This document shows, in pieces, positions 36,689 through 45,796 of a DNA stretch of 64,000 nucleotides; the stretch's first letter is position 1, and each line of letters opens with the position of its first letter. The DNA is from Roseomonas sp. (GTDB lineage Bacteria; Pseudomonadota; Alphaproteobacteria; Acetobacterales; Acetobacteraceae). Under the pieces are notes generated by a model, which was not told the DNA's origin, ran no database searches, and was given only the letters and a program-made list of their open reading frames with translations. The translations under genes were made by a program, and so were the position numbers. The DNA is taken from assembly GCA_020249435.1 (NCBI GenBank), contig JADCFQ010000012.1, forward strand, positions 1 through 64,000, read 5' to 3'.

Positions 36689-38049
36689 CACACACCCACC
36701 ACGCGCGTGCGGGTGCGCAAGGTCACGAATTCTTCCGCCGCCGTTGGATGAATACCAATGGTGCGATCAAAATCCTGCTTTGTGGCGCCCATCACCACGG
36801 CAATGCCGATGCCCTGCATCATCTCACCGGCATCTTCGCCGATCATATGCGCACCGAGGATTTTTTGCGTGCGCTGACAGACCACCAGCTTCATCAGCGT
36901 CTTGCGCCCTTCGCGCTTGCTGATGGTGTGCCGCATCGGCGTGAAGCGCGTCACATAGATATCGGCAGGGCCGCGCTTGGCGGCTTCTTCTTCCGTGATG
37001 CCCACCGTGCCGATGGGCGGGTTCATGAAGACTGCCGTGGGCACGTTTTCATAGCTCACGCGGCGCGCGTTCTTGCCGAACAGCGTATCGGCAAGCGCAT
37101 GACCAATCGCCGTTGCCATGGGGGTCAGGTTCACGCGGTCCAGCAAATCGCCAATGGCATAGATATGCCCCTGGCTGGTGGCGTGATTGTCATCCACCGC
37201 GATAACGCCATTCTCCGCCAGCTTCACGCCGGCCTTATCGAGCCCGAGGCCGGCGGTGGCGGGTTTCCGCCCAGTGCAGAAAAACACTGCATCAACCACC
37301 TGCGCGGAGCCATCGGAAAGATGCAGCACGCGCTCTGCACCGCGCGCTTCAATACGCGTTGGGGTCACACCGGCATGGCAGGTAATGCCCTGCGCGATCA
37401 AAGCCTCCGCCGCAGCGCTGCGAATATCCTCATCGAAGCCACGCAGCGGCAGGGGCGCGCGATGCACCAGCGCAACCTCTGCGCCAAGCCCCTTCAGGAT
37501 GCAGGCGAACTCCACTGCGATATAACCGGCCCCCAGCACCGCAACGCGCTTCGGCAAAGCCTTCAACGTGAAAAGATCATCGGAAATCAACCCAAGCTCA
37601 GCACCTGGAATATCAAGCCGTGTCGCGACACCACCAACCGCGATGATGATGCGTTCCGCCGTTACGCGCTTGCCGCCGACATCAAGGGTGTGCGCATCCA
37701 GGAAAGTCGCGCGCGCATCGAAGGAAGTGACACCGGCGTTGCCGAGCAGCCGCCCATAAATGCCCGAAAGCCGCGCCACTTCGGCATCCCGTGCGGCGGC
37801 GAGCTTCGCCCAATCATGCCCGTGATTTTCAAGGGACCAGCCAAAGGCCGCGGCATCTTCCGCCCAGGCGCCATATTCGGCGGCATTCACCATGATCTTC
37901 TTCGGCACACAGCCGACATTGACACAAGTGCCGCCCCAGAAGCGTTCTTCCGCAACCCCCACCCGCGCGCCATGCCCGGCCGCGATACGCGCCGAACGCA
38001 CCCCGGCCGAGCCGCCACCAATCACAAAAAGATCGAAATCATAAGCCAT
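36688..38049 (-). CDS. gor: Glutathione-disulfide reductase
   Basis: 453 residues. The FAD-binding GGGSAGVRSARIAA is followed by the redox disulfide GGTCVNVGCVPKK. The NADPH domain motif GAGYIAVEFACILKGLG and the C-terminal HPTAAEEFVTL (with the catalytic His) are present. It reduces glutathione disulfide with NADPH in the cytosol, keeping glutathione available for the formaldehyde dehydrogenase coded downstream. ATG at 38049 is used, preceded by GAGG; the upstream extension to 38127 is rejected. A MaoC-type gene ends 19 bases upstream. Confidence 0.94.
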   Translation of the reverse strand: MAYDFDLFVIGGGSAGVRSARIAAGHGARVGVAEERFWGGTCVNVGCVPKKIMVNAAEYGAWAEDAAAFGWSLENHGHDWAKLAAARDAEVARLSGIYGRLLGNAGVTSFDARATFLDAHTLDVGGKRVTAERIIIAVGGVATRLDIPGAELGLISDDLFTLKALPKRVAVLGAGYIAVEFACILKGLGAEVALVHRAPLPLRGFDEDIRSAAAEALIAQGITCHAGVTPTRIEARGAERVLHLSDGSAQVVDAVFFCTGRKPATAGLGLDKAGVKLAENGVIAVDDNHATSQGHIYAIGDLLDRVNLTPMATAIGHALADTLFGKNARRVSYENVPTAVFMNPPIGTVGITEEEAAKRGPADIYVTRFTPMRHTISKREGRKTLMKLVVCQRTQKILGAHMIGEDAGEMMQGIGIAVVMGATKQDFDRTIGIHPTAAEEFVTLRTRTRVVGV

Positions 38050-38068
38050 GGAAACCTCAATTCGCCGA

Positions 38069-38521
38069 TCAGGCAGGACGCTTCGGCACAACAAGCCGCA
38101 CGGTGAAAATCTGCACCGGCTCATCATTCTGGTTGAAGGTTGTGTTGCGCATCAGCGCGCTACCGCGATCCGGGCGGGAACGAGAAGGTGCAACTTCCAG
38201 CACCTCAATTTCCACGCGCAGTGTATCGCCGGGATAGACCGGCTTGGTCCATTGCAATTCGCCGCCACCACCGACAATACCGCCGGAAATCCCCCCAATG
38301 GCCTGCACCACCATGCGCATGGTCATGCCAGCGGTGTGCCAACCACTCGCGGCCAAACGCCCGAAAAGCGGGTGCGCAGCCCCCGCTTCCTCATCCATGT
38401 GGAAGGGCTGCGGATCGTAAAGCGCGGCGAAGCGCTTCACTTCCTCGGCATCCACCGTGACCGAGCCTGCGGTAAAGCGCCGGCCCGGAAACAGATCTTC
38501 CAGATAGATCGCGGCGGTCAC
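38069..38521 (-). CDS. MaoC-type hot-dog dehydratase
   Basis: 150 residues, single hot-dog domain. The hydratase-2 motif region reads FAALYDPQPFHMDEEAGAAHPLFGRLAASGWHTAGMTMRM, with the Asp and His of D-x-x-x-x-H conserved. It likely adds water to a short enoyl-CoA, or acts on a related acyl thioester. The start is GTG, with GTGA overlapping the stop of the aldehyde dehydrogenase gene, so the two are coupled. It ends 19 bases before gor starts; the order gabD-like, maoC-like, gor, MFS could be one transcript. Confidence 0.87.
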   Translation of the reverse strand: MTAAIYLEDLFPGRRFTAGSVTVDAEEVKRFAALYDPQPFHMDEEAGAAHPLFGRLAASGWHTAGMTMRMVVQAIGGISGGIVGGGGELQWTKPVYPGDTLRVEIEVLEVAPSRSRPDRGSALMRNTTFNQNDEPVQIFTVRLVVPKRPA

Positions 38522-39996
38522 GTGCCGATGCCGCCAAGGGCCAGGTATTTCACTTCCAGATATTCCTCGATCCCCATATGGCTGCCTTCGCGCCCGAGGC
38601 CCGATTGCTTGAGGCCACCAAAGGGCACCTCCGCAGTAGAGATGATGCCTTCATTGATGCCGATAATGCCGTATTCCAAAGCCTCAGCCACACGGAAGAT
38701 GCGCCCGACATCGCGGGCGTAGAAATAGGCGGCCAGGCCAAATTCCGTATCATTGGCAAGCTTGATCGCTTCCTCTTCGGTCTTGAAGCGGAACAGGGGT
38801 GCAACCGGGCCAAAGGTTTCCTCACCAAAAATCTTCGCACCGCGCGGCACATTGGCAAGCACGGTCGGTTCAAAGAAATTGCCACCGCGCGCATGGCGCT
38901 TGCCGCCGGTGATAATGCTGGCACCTTGCGCCAGCGCATCGGCGATATGTTCTTCAACCTTGGCCACCGCATCGGCATTGATCAGCGGGCCTTGCGTGAC
39001 GCCAGGTTCCATCCCCGGGCCAACCTTCAAGCCCTCCACTGCCGTTTTCAACTTCGCGGCAAAGGCTTCATAAACGCCATCCTGCACCAAAAGCCGATTG
39101 GCACACACACAAGTCTGACCGGCATTGCGATATTTGGACGCCATCGCCCCCGCAACCGCCGCATCCAAATCCGCATCATCAAACACGATGAAAGGCGCAT
39201 TGCCGCCCAATTCCATCGAGGTCTTTTTCACCGTCGCCGCGCATTGCGCGAGCAATACGCGCCCAACTTCCGTTGAACCCGTAAAGGAAAGCTTGCGGAT
39301 GATCGGGTTGCTGGTGAGCTCCTTCCCGGTCTCCCCAGACGGTCCGGTGATCACATTGCAAACCCCAACCGGCATACCAGCGCGCTCCGCCAAAACCGCC
39401 AAGGCCAAAGCGGAAAACGGCGTTTGCGATGCCGGGCGAATGACACCGGTGCAGCCAGCCGCCCAACCAGGCCCGGCCTTGCGCGTGATCATCGCCGCAG
39501 GGAAATTCCACGGCGTGATGGCGGCAAAAACGCCAATCGGTTCCTTGGTCACCAGAATGCGCCGACCCTTGGCGTTTTGTGGAATCGTCTCGCCTTGCAC
39601 GCGGCGACCTTCATCGGCGAACCATTCAATGAAGGATGCGGCATAAACCACCTCACCCTTCGCCTCGGCGAGTGGCTTGCCTTGTTCCGCCGTCATGATC
39701 GCGGCCAGATCATCGGCGTTTTCATGCATCAGTGCGGCGATCTTGTGCAGGATCACAGCGCGATCTTTGGCCAGCATCGCGCGCCAGGCCGGCCAGGCGG
39801 CATTGGCGGCTTCAATGGCGCGGCGCGTCTCGGCCTGACCCATGGCGGGCACTTCGCCAATCACCTCACCAGTCGCGGGGTTACGTACGGCAATCGTCTT
39901 GCCGCTATCGGCCTGCACCCAGGCGCCGGCGATGTAATTCGCCTGACGGAACAGGGCGGGGTCCTTCAAGGGCAGCTTCGTGGTGGCGTCGAGCAT
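38518..39996 (-). CDS. NAD(P)-dependent succinate-semialdehyde dehydrogenase-like aldehyde dehydrogenase
   Basis: 492 residues. It has the catalytic cysteine in NAGQTCVCANRL, the general-base glutamate in SMELGGNAPFIVFDDADLD and the C-terminal EVPFGGLKQSGLGREGS, which is typical of GabD-type enzymes. The oxidised cofactor segment reads ITPWNFPAAMITRKAGP; the next motif is VIRPASQTPFSAL where Arg replaces the usual Lys. It oxidises an aldehyde, probably succinate semialdehyde or a relative, in the cytosol. ATG at 39996 has AGGAGG seven bases upstream; the longer frame to 40173 is rejected. It is divergent from the fumarylacetoacetase gene. Confidence 0.9.
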   Translation of the reverse strand: MLDATTKLPLKDPALFRQANYIAGAWVQADSGKTIAVRNPATGEVIGEVPAMGQAETRRAIEAANAAWPAWRAMLAKDRAVILHKIAALMHENADDLAAIMTAEQGKPLAEAKGEVVYAASFIEWFADEGRRVQGETIPQNAKGRRILVTKEPIGVFAAITPWNFPAAMITRKAGPGWAAGCTGVIRPASQTPFSALALAVLAERAGMPVGVCNVITGPSGETGKELTSNPIIRKLSFTGSTEVGRVLLAQCAATVKKTSMELGGNAPFIVFDDADLDAAVAGAMASKYRNAGQTCVCANRLLVQDGVYEAFAAKLKTAVEGLKVGPGMEPGVTQGPLINADAVAKVEEHIADALAQGASIITGGKRHARGGNFFEPTVLANVPRGAKIFGEETFGPVAPLFRFKTEEEAIKLANDTEFGLAAYFYARDVGRIFRVAEALEYGIIGINEGIISTAEVPFGGLKQSGLGREGSHMGIEEYLEVKYLALGGIGT

Positions 39997-40123
39997 CTGG
40001 GTCCTCCTGGGCTTTGGGTCAGAATAGGCCGAAACAGCGCCTTTTCCCAAGCCTTGCGCGCACGGGCTTGCGCTCCTGCCCCGGCGGGCCATGATCGCCC
40101 CATAAAACCCTAGGAACGCCCAA

Positions 40124-41410
40124 ATGGATGCCACCCATGACCCCGGCCTGAAAAGCTGGGTCGCCACCGCCAATCAGCCGGGGCAGGATTTCCCGATCCA
40201 GAACCTGCCCTTCGGCATTTTCAGCCGCGCCGGAGAAGCGCCGCGCGGCGGGGTCGCGATTGGTGAGATGATTATGGATTTGCGCGCCGCGATCAGCGCT
40301 GGCCTGCTTGCCGGCGCCGCTGCGGAAGCCGCCGCAGGGCCAAGCCTGAATGCACTGATGGCCCTGGGCCGGGGTGCATCGGCTGGCTTGCGTGCGCAAA
40401 TCTCGGCGCTGCTCTCGGCGGGTTCATCCGCCGAAGCCCTGGCCGCGCGTATCCTGGTGCCCATGCGTGATGCGCAACTGCACATGCCCGCCACGGTCGC
40501 AAATTTTTCGGATTTCATGGCGAGTTATGATCACTGCGCCCGGCTTGGTGTGCGCCGCGATCCGAAGAACCCTCTGCCGCAAGCCTTCCGCCATTTGCCG
40601 GTTGCCTATCATTCCCGCGCGAGTTCTGTCCGCGTGAGTGGCGAGGATGTGATCCGCCCGCATGGTCAATGGGCGCGCAGCGATGGCGAAGTGCGCTTCG
40701 GCCCGTCGGAGGCGATGGATTACGAATTGGAATTGGCGATCTGGATCGCGGGCGAAAATAAGCTCGGCACGCCAATCACCATGGCGGAGGCACCAGGCCG
40801 CATCTTCGGCTTCGGGCTTTTGAATGATTGGTCGGCACGCGATATCCAGCGTTGGGAAATGCCGCCGCTTGGACCGTTTTTGGCGAAGAGTGTTTCAACC
40901 TCAGTCTCGCCCTGGGTGATCACGGCGGAAGCGCTGGAACCCTTCGCAAAGGCGGCACCGGCGATTGAACCACCCCCCCTGCCCTATCTGGATAGCGCCT
41001 GGAACCGTGCCGCGGGCGCGCTTGGCATTCGCATGCAGGCCCTGCTGGTGACGGCCAAGATGCGCGCGGAAGGGGCTGCGCCCGCGCTGCTGACCGATAC
41101 GGAATTCGCCCGCATGTATTGGACGGCCGCGCAAATGGTGGCGCATCACGGCACCAATGGCTGTAACCTTTTGCCCGGCGATTTGCTCGGCAGTGGCACG
41201 GTTTCCGGGCCGGAAGATAGCGCCGCCGCGTGCCTCGCCGAGCTTGGCCTTGGTGGCCCCATCACGCTGCCCAATGGCGAAACCCGCCGCTGGCTGCAGG
41301 ATGGTGATGAGGTGATTTTCCGCGCCCGCGCTGAAGCGCCCGGTGCGGTTGGTATCGGCTTTGGTGAATGCCGCGGCGCCATCGCGCCGGCCATCGCCTG
41401 GCCTGTTTGA
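40124..41410 (+). CDS. fahA: Fumarylacetoacetase
   Basis: 428 residues. N-terminal FPIQNLPFGIFS is typical, then metal and catalytic segments FSDFMASYDHC, RHLPVAYHSRASSV and, in the C-terminal FAH fold, DYELELAIWIAG, FGFGLLNDWSARDIQRWEM and GPFLAKSVSTSVSPWV. It cleaves fumarylacetoacetate to fumarate and acetoacetate, the last step of tyrosine and homogentisate breakdown. No homogentisate dioxygenase or maleylacetoacetate isomerase lies beside it. It heads a plus-strand set with two cyclase-family genes and a Bug receptor, which suggests another ring-fission or hydroxy acid pathway. Confidence 0.93.
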   Translation: MDATHDPGLKSWVATANQPGQDFPIQNLPFGIFSRAGEAPRGGVAIGEMIMDLRAAISAGLLAGAAAEAAAGPSLNALMALGRGASAGLRAQISALLSAGSSAEALAARILVPMRDAQLHMPATVANFSDFMASYDHCARLGVRRDPKNPLPQAFRHLPVAYHSRASSVRVSGEDVIRPHGQWARSDGEVRFGPSEAMDYELELAIWIAGENKLGTPITMAEAPGRIFGFGLLNDWSARDIQRWEMPPLGPFLAKSVSTSVSPWVITAEALEPFAKAAPAIEPPPLPYLDSAWNRAAGALGIRMQALLVTAKMRAEGAAPALLTDTEFARMYWTAAQMVAHHGTNGCNLLPGDLLGSGTVSGPEDSAAACLAELGLGGPITLPNGETRRWLQDGDEVIFRARAEAPGAVGIGFGECRGAIAPAIAWPV

Positions 41411-41431
41411 TCTCAAGAAAAGGAGGAACCC

Positions 41432-42220
41432 ATGCCCCGTCGCATCGTTGATATTTCTGTTGCCCTCAAGGCCGGCATCATCAGTGACCCGCCGCATGCT
41501 TTGCCGAAGATCGAATATCTGGACCATCACATGACCGCGCCCGCCATGGCTAAGGATTTCGGCATCAGCGTGGATCAATTGCCCGAAGGCGAATATGCGG
41601 CGATTGAGCGCGTGCAGATCAGCACCCATAACGGCACGCATATTGACGCGCCCTATCATTATTTCAGCCGCATGAATGAAAGGCTGGTACCGGGCGGCGA
41701 GCCTTCCTGGCGCATTGATGAAGTGCCGCTTGATTGGTGCATCCAACCCGGCGTGAAGCTCGATTTCCGGCATTTTGAACATGGCTATGTCGCCACACCC
41801 AATGATGTGCAGGCGGAATTGAAGCGCATCGGCCATACGCTAAAGCCGCTGGAAATTGTGGTGGTGAATACCGCCGCCGGCGCGCGGTATGGGGAGGATG
41901 ACTATATCCATTCCGGCTGCGGCATGGGCAAGGAAGCGACGCTTTGGCTGCTGGAACAGGGCGTGCGCGTGACCGGCACGGATGGCTGGTCCTGGGATGC
42001 GCCGTTTGCACTGACCAAGAAAAAGGTCGCGGCGACCGGTGATGTCTCCTTGATCTGGGAAGGCCATCGCGCGGGCCGCGAGATCGGCTATTGCCATATC
42101 GAGAAACTTTCGAACCTGGATAAGCTGCCGCCCAATGGCTTCACCATTTCCTGCCTACCGGTGAAGGTGCATCGCGGCTCTGCGGGCTGGACCCGCGCTG
42201 TCGCGATTTTTGAAGAATAA
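41432..42220 (+). CDS. Cyclase family protein (kynurenine formamidase-like), copy 1
   Basis: 262 residues. The metal signature HNGTHIDAPYHYF is the family hallmark, and DYIHSGCG and the C-terminal HRGSAGWTRAVAIFEE complete the pattern. Relatives include kynurenine formamidase and isatin hydrolase, manganese- or zinc-dependent amide/lactam hydrolases. GGAGG lies upstream of the ATG. The protein aligns without gaps to the next gene (start and stop offset exactly 799 bases), so they are tandem duplicates that kept length and reading frame. Substrate unknown; with fumarylacetoacetase in front, an aromatic or cyclic compound is plausible. Confidence 0.9.
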   Translation: MPRRIVDISVALKAGIISDPPHALPKIEYLDHHMTAPAMAKDFGISVDQLPEGEYAAIERVQISTHNGTHIDAPYHYFSRMNERLVPGGEPSWRIDEVPLDWCIQPGVKLDFRHFEHGYVATPNDVQAELKRIGHTLKPLEIVVVNTAAGARYGEDDYIHSGCGMGKEATLWLLEQGVRVTGTDGWSWDAPFALTKKKVAATGDVSLIWEGHRAGREIGYCHIEKLSNLDKLPPNGFTISCLPVKVHRGSAGWTRAVAIFEE

Positions 42221-42230
42221 GGGGGAAGCC

Positions 42231-43019
42231 ATGGCTCGTCGCTTCATTGATATTTCGGTGGCACTCAAGGGTGGGATCGCTTCCGACCCGCCGCATATGC
42301 TGCCCGAGATTGAGTATCATGATCATCACATGACTGCGCCGCGACTGGCGCAGGAATTTGGTATCAGTGTGGATCAATTGCCCGAAGGCCAATTCGCCGC
42401 GCGGGAAGTTGTGCGCATCACAACCCATAGCGGCACGCATCTCGATTCGCCCTATCACTTCTTCAGCCGCATGAATGAACGGACGGTGCCAGGGGGTGAG
42501 CCTTCCTGGCGCATTGATGAAGTGCCGCTTGATTGGTGCTTTCAGCCAGGCGTGAAGCTTGATTTCCGGCATTTTCCGGATGGCTATGTCGCGACACCTG
42601 GCGATGTGCAGGCGGAATTGAAGCGCATCGGCCATAGGCTGAAACCGCTGGAAATTGTGGTGGTGAATACGCGCGCGGCCAGTCGTTACGGGCAGGATGA
42701 TTTCATCCATAGCGGCTGCGGTGTTGGCAAGGCGGCAACGCTTTGGCTGCTGGAACAGGGCGTGCGCGTCACGGGTATTGATGGCTGGTCCTGGGATGCG
42801 CCGTTTTCACTGACGAAAAAAAAGGTGCAGGAGTCCGGTGATGCCTCCCTGATCTGGGAAGGCCATCGCGCGGGGCGCGAGATTGGCTATTGCCACATGG
42901 AAAAACTCACGAATCTGGAAAGCCTGCCGCCGGATGGCTTCATGATTTCCTGCTTCCCCGTGAAGGTGCATCGCGGTTCCGCCGGCTGGACACGCGCTGT
43001 AGCGATACTTGAGGAGTGA
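42231..43019 (+). CDS. Cyclase family protein (kynurenine formamidase-like), copy 2
   Basis: 262 residues, paralogue of the preceding gene and identical in length. The metal motif reads HSGTHLDSPYHFF. Differences cluster at a few positions (EYAAIERV versus QFAAREVV; TDGWSWD versus IDGWSWD), so both likely remain functional with similar but not identical substrates. GGGGGAAG precedes the ATG at 42231; an in-frame start at 42210 is rejected because it overlaps copy 1. The stop overlaps the next reading frame (TGATG), implying coupling to the Bug receptor gene. Confidence 0.9.
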   Translation: MARRFIDISVALKGGIASDPPHMLPEIEYHDHHMTAPRLAQEFGISVDQLPEGQFAAREVVRITTHSGTHLDSPYHFFSRMNERTVPGGEPSWRIDEVPLDWCFQPGVKLDFRHFPDGYVATPGDVQAELKRIGHRLKPLEIVVVNTRAASRYGQDDFIHSGCGVGKAATLWLLEQGVRVTGIDGWSWDAPFSLTKKKVQESGDASLIWEGHRAGREIGYCHMEKLTNLESLPPDGFMISCFPVKVHRGSAGWTRAVAILEE

Positions 43020-43024
43020 TGCCG

Positions 43025-43963
43025 ATGAAGCGCCTGTTCTTCCTTGCCCTGCTGCTGATCCCCATCACCGCCAAGGCTTTTCCGGATCGGCCAGTCACCA
43101 TCATCAACCCCTATGCCACGGGCAGCAGCACCGATGCCGCGGCGCGCGCCCTGGCCGATGCCTTCACGCGCGACTTCGGGCAGAATTTTGTGGTGACGAG
43201 CCAATCCGGCGCTTCCGGCGTGGTCGGCATGCGCGCCTTGATGGCCGCAGCACCTGATGGGCATACGCTGGCCTATGCGCCGCTGGTGCCGCTCGCTTTC
43301 CAGCCGCATCTGGTGCGCAATACTGGGCTTGGACCGGATGCCGTAGCGCCTGTCTGTAACGTCACCGAAAACATCCTTGGCATCATGGTGAAGGCCGATA
43401 GCCCCTGGCGCAGGCTGCCCGATATGGTGGCGGCGGCGAAGCAGCGCCCACTGAGCTATGGTTCGCCCGGGCCGAATTCCGCGCCGTTTCTTGGCGTGCA
43501 TCGCGTGCAGTCCGCCGCTGGTGGGCAATGGACTCATGTGCCCTTTCGCGGCGATGGCGCGTCACTCACAGAAGTGATCGCCGGGCGTTTGGATTTCGCC
43601 GCGATTGTGGTGGCATCAGGCGTGCCCATGGCACGGGCGGGGCAGACGCGCCTGGTTGCGGTATTCTCCGAAGGGCGCCACCCGGCCTTTCCGGATGTGC
43701 CAACCGCGCGCGAACAGGGGATTGATGCTCTCCAGCCTTCCTATGCCGCGCTATGGGCCACACGCGGTACGCCGGAACCCATTCTGGATCGTTTGCAGGA
43801 AGCCTGCCGCCGCGCGATGGAAACCGATGGTTTCAAGCGCTTCGCGGAAAACTGGGGCGCCGTGCCCCAATTCCGTGGGCGCGCTGATCTTGGGCGCTTG
43901 CTTGCTTCTGAATATGAAGCAACCGGCAAGGCGTTTCGCGACTTGGGCGTGCAGCCGGAATAG
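43025..43963 (+). CDS. Bug-family tripartite tricarboxylate transporter substrate-binding protein
   Basis: 312 residues. A signal peptide (about 1-20) is followed by FPDRPVTIINPYATGSSTDAAARA, the family opening, then SYGSPGPNSAPFLGVHRVQ, GRLDFAAIVVAS and a C-terminal ASEYEATGKAFRDLGVQ. It should capture the substrate of the cyclase/fumarylacetoacetase set in the periplasm. No permease is adjacent. Start at 43025 keeps eight bases to GAGGAG; ATG at 43019 overlaps the previous stop. It converges with glmS; a perfect 8-bp hairpin lies across the two stops. Confidence 0.92.
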   Translation: MKRLFFLALLLIPITAKAFPDRPVTIINPYATGSSTDAAARALADAFTRDFGQNFVVTSQSGASGVVGMRALMAAAPDGHTLAYAPLVPLAFQPHLVRNTGLGPDAVAPVCNVTENILGIMVKADSPWRRLPDMVAAAKQRPLSYGSPGPNSAPFLGVHRVQSAAGGQWTHVPFRGDGASLTEVIAGRLDFAAIVVASGVPMARAGQTRLVAVFSEGRHPAFPDVPTAREQGIDALQPSYAALWATRGTPEPILDRLQEACRRAMETDGFKRFAENWGAVPQFRGRADLGRLLASEYEATGKAFRDLGVQPE

Positions 43964-43985
43964 ACGGTCGCTTTACTCGACCGTC
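43963..43985. terminator. Hairpin at the convergent ends of the Bug receptor gene and glmS
   Basis: A perfect GACGGTCG / CGACCGTC stem with loop CTTTACT. It overlaps both stop codons. It lacks a clear T run, so it may be a weak terminator or a 3'-end stabilising hairpin for both strands. Confidence 0.4.
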
Positions 43986-45796
43986 ACACTTTTCGCGAGG
44001 TTGCGCGGCTGGTCCACATCCGTGCCCTTCAGCACCGCGACATGATAGGCGAGGAATTGCACCGGGATCGTATGCAGAATGGGCGCGGCAAAGGCGGATA
44101 CGCGCGGCAGCACCACAATACGCTCAGCAAAGCCGCGTAGCTTTTCCGCGCCCAGATCATCCGTGAAGGCCATCACACGGCCGCCGCGTGCGGCTGATTC
44201 CTGAAGATTGGACGCGGTTTTCTCAAACAACGGACCTGAGGGGCAAAGGGCGATCACCGGCACGGCAGGATCAATCAGCGCAATCGGACCATGCTTCATT
44301 TCGCCCGCTGCATAGCCTTCCGCATGGATATAGGAAAGCTCCTTCAATTTCAGCGCGCCTTCCAGCGCCACGGGAAAGAGCGAACCACGCCCGAGGAACA
44401 GCACATCGCGTGCTTTGGCGACTTCCACGGCCATGGCGCGGATTTCATCATCGCGTTCCAGCACCATGGCAGCGTTGGACGGCACCTCCAACAGCGCCGC
44501 GGTGAGTTCTGCCTCCTGTTCCGCGGTAATGGTGCCGCGCGCGCGCCCCAATCCGATGGCGAGGCAAGCGAGCACCGAAAGCTGCGCAATTAACGATTTG
44601 GTGGAAGCAACGGCAACTTCCGGCCCCGCCACGGTAATCACCGCAGCATCGCTTTCGCGGGCCATGGTGCTTTCAGGCACATTCACAATGGAAAGGATGC
44701 GCTGCCCACGCTGCTTCAAAAGCCGAAGTGCCGCGAGTGTATCGGCGGTCTCACCACTCTGGCTCAGCAGCAGCGCGCCACCGCCCGCCGGCAAGGGCGG
44801 GTCGCGATAGCGCAATTCACTTGCGAAATCGGCATCCACTGGAAGGCGCGCCACTTCCTCAATCCAATAGCGGCCAACGAGCCCAGCGAGATAGGCGCTG
44901 CCACAGGCAGTCATGATCAGCCGCGGCACAGTCACGGGATCAAAGGGCAGTTCAGGCAAAACCACGCGACGCTGCGCCGGCTCCAGATAGCGCGCGAGCG
45001 TATCGCCCAGCACTACCGGATGTTCGTGCAATTCCTTTTCCATGAAGTGGCGGTAATTGCCCTTGCCGGTCGTCGCACCTGAAACAGTGGTAAGCTTGAC
45101 CTCACGCGTCACTGCCGCGTCGGACGCGTCATGGAACCGCGCCCCGGTGCGATCCAGCACCGCCCAATCGCCTTCTTCCAGATAGGCGATGCGCCGCGTC
45201 AGCGGCGCGAGGGCCAGAGCATCGGAACCAACAAACATCTCCCCCTCACCAAAACCAACAGCGAGTGGCGCGCCTTGCCTGGCGCAAATCAGCAAATCCG
45301 GATGACCCGCGAAAATCATCGCCAGCGCAAAGGCGCCATGCACGCGCTTCAGCGCGGCGGCAGCAGCAGCTTCCGGCGCATGACCGGCTTGCAGAAAATC
45401 ATCCACGAGCAAGGCGAAGGTTTCGGTATCGGTTTCAGTCTGGAAGACATGGCCGCGCGCTTCCAATTCCGCGCGCAACTCCGCATGGTTTTCGATGATG
45501 CCATTATGGACAACAACAACGCGCGCCGTGCCATGCGGATGCGCATTGCGCGTGGTGGGCGCGCCATGCGTTGCCCAGCGCGTATGGCCAATGCCAGTGC
45601 TGCCAGCCAGCGGGCTTGCTTCCAAAACGGCGGCAAGGTTGCCAAGCTTGCCCTCGGCGCGCCTGCGATCAATCTTGCCGTCAATCAGGGTGGCGATACC
45701 CGCACTGTCATAACCGCGATATTCAAGGCGGCGCAGCGCTTCCAAAAGCCGGGGCGCTGCTGCTTCCTGACCAACCACTCCGACAATGCCGCACAT
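43973..45796 (-). CDS. glmS: Glutamine:fructose-6-phosphate aminotransferase
   Basis: 607 residues. The N-terminal glutaminase nucleophile is Cys2 (MCGIVGVVG). Two SIS domains follow (MTACGSAYLAGLVGRYWIE; EGALKLKELSYIHAEGYAAGEMKHGP), and the C-terminal sugar-binding lysine and PRNLAKSVTVE tail are present. It makes glucosamine-6-phosphate, the first step to UDP-GlcNAc for peptidoglycan and lipopolysaccharide. Its ATG overlaps the glmU stop (TGATG). There is no room for a glmS ribozyme, since glmU runs directly into it. Confidence 0.97.
   Translation of the reverse strand: MCGIVGVVGQEAAAPRLLEALRRLEYRGYDSAGIATLIDGKIDRRRAEGKLGNLAAVLEASPLAGSTGIGHTRWATHGAPTTRNAHPHGTARVVVVHNGIIENHAELRAELEARGHVFQTETDTETFALLVDDFLQAGHAPEAAAAAALKRVHGAFALAMIFAGHPDLLICARQGAPLAVGFGEGEMFVGSDALALAPLTRRIAYLEEGDWAVLDRTGARFHDASDAAVTREVKLTTVSGATTGKGNYRHFMEKELHEHPVVLGDTLARYLEPAQRRVVLPELPFDPVTVPRLIMTACGSAYLAGLVGRYWIEEVARLPVDADFASELRYRDPPLPAGGGALLLSQSGETADTLAALRLLKQRGQRILSIVNVPESTMARESDAAVITVAGPEVAVASTKSLIAQLSVLACLAIGLGRARGTITAEQEAELTAALLEVPSNAAMVLERDDEIRAMAVEVAKARDVLFLGRGSLFPVALEGALKLKELSYIHAEGYAAGEMKHGPIALIDPAVPVIALCPSGPLFEKTASNLQESAARGGRVMAFTDDLGAEKLRGFAERIVVLPRVSAFAAPILHTIPVQFLAYHVAVLKGTDVDQPRNLAKSVTVE

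Noticed and set aside
36748-38106. 452-codon frame opposite glutathione reductase
   Set aside because: Antisense shadow of a gene with complete FAD and disulfide motifs.
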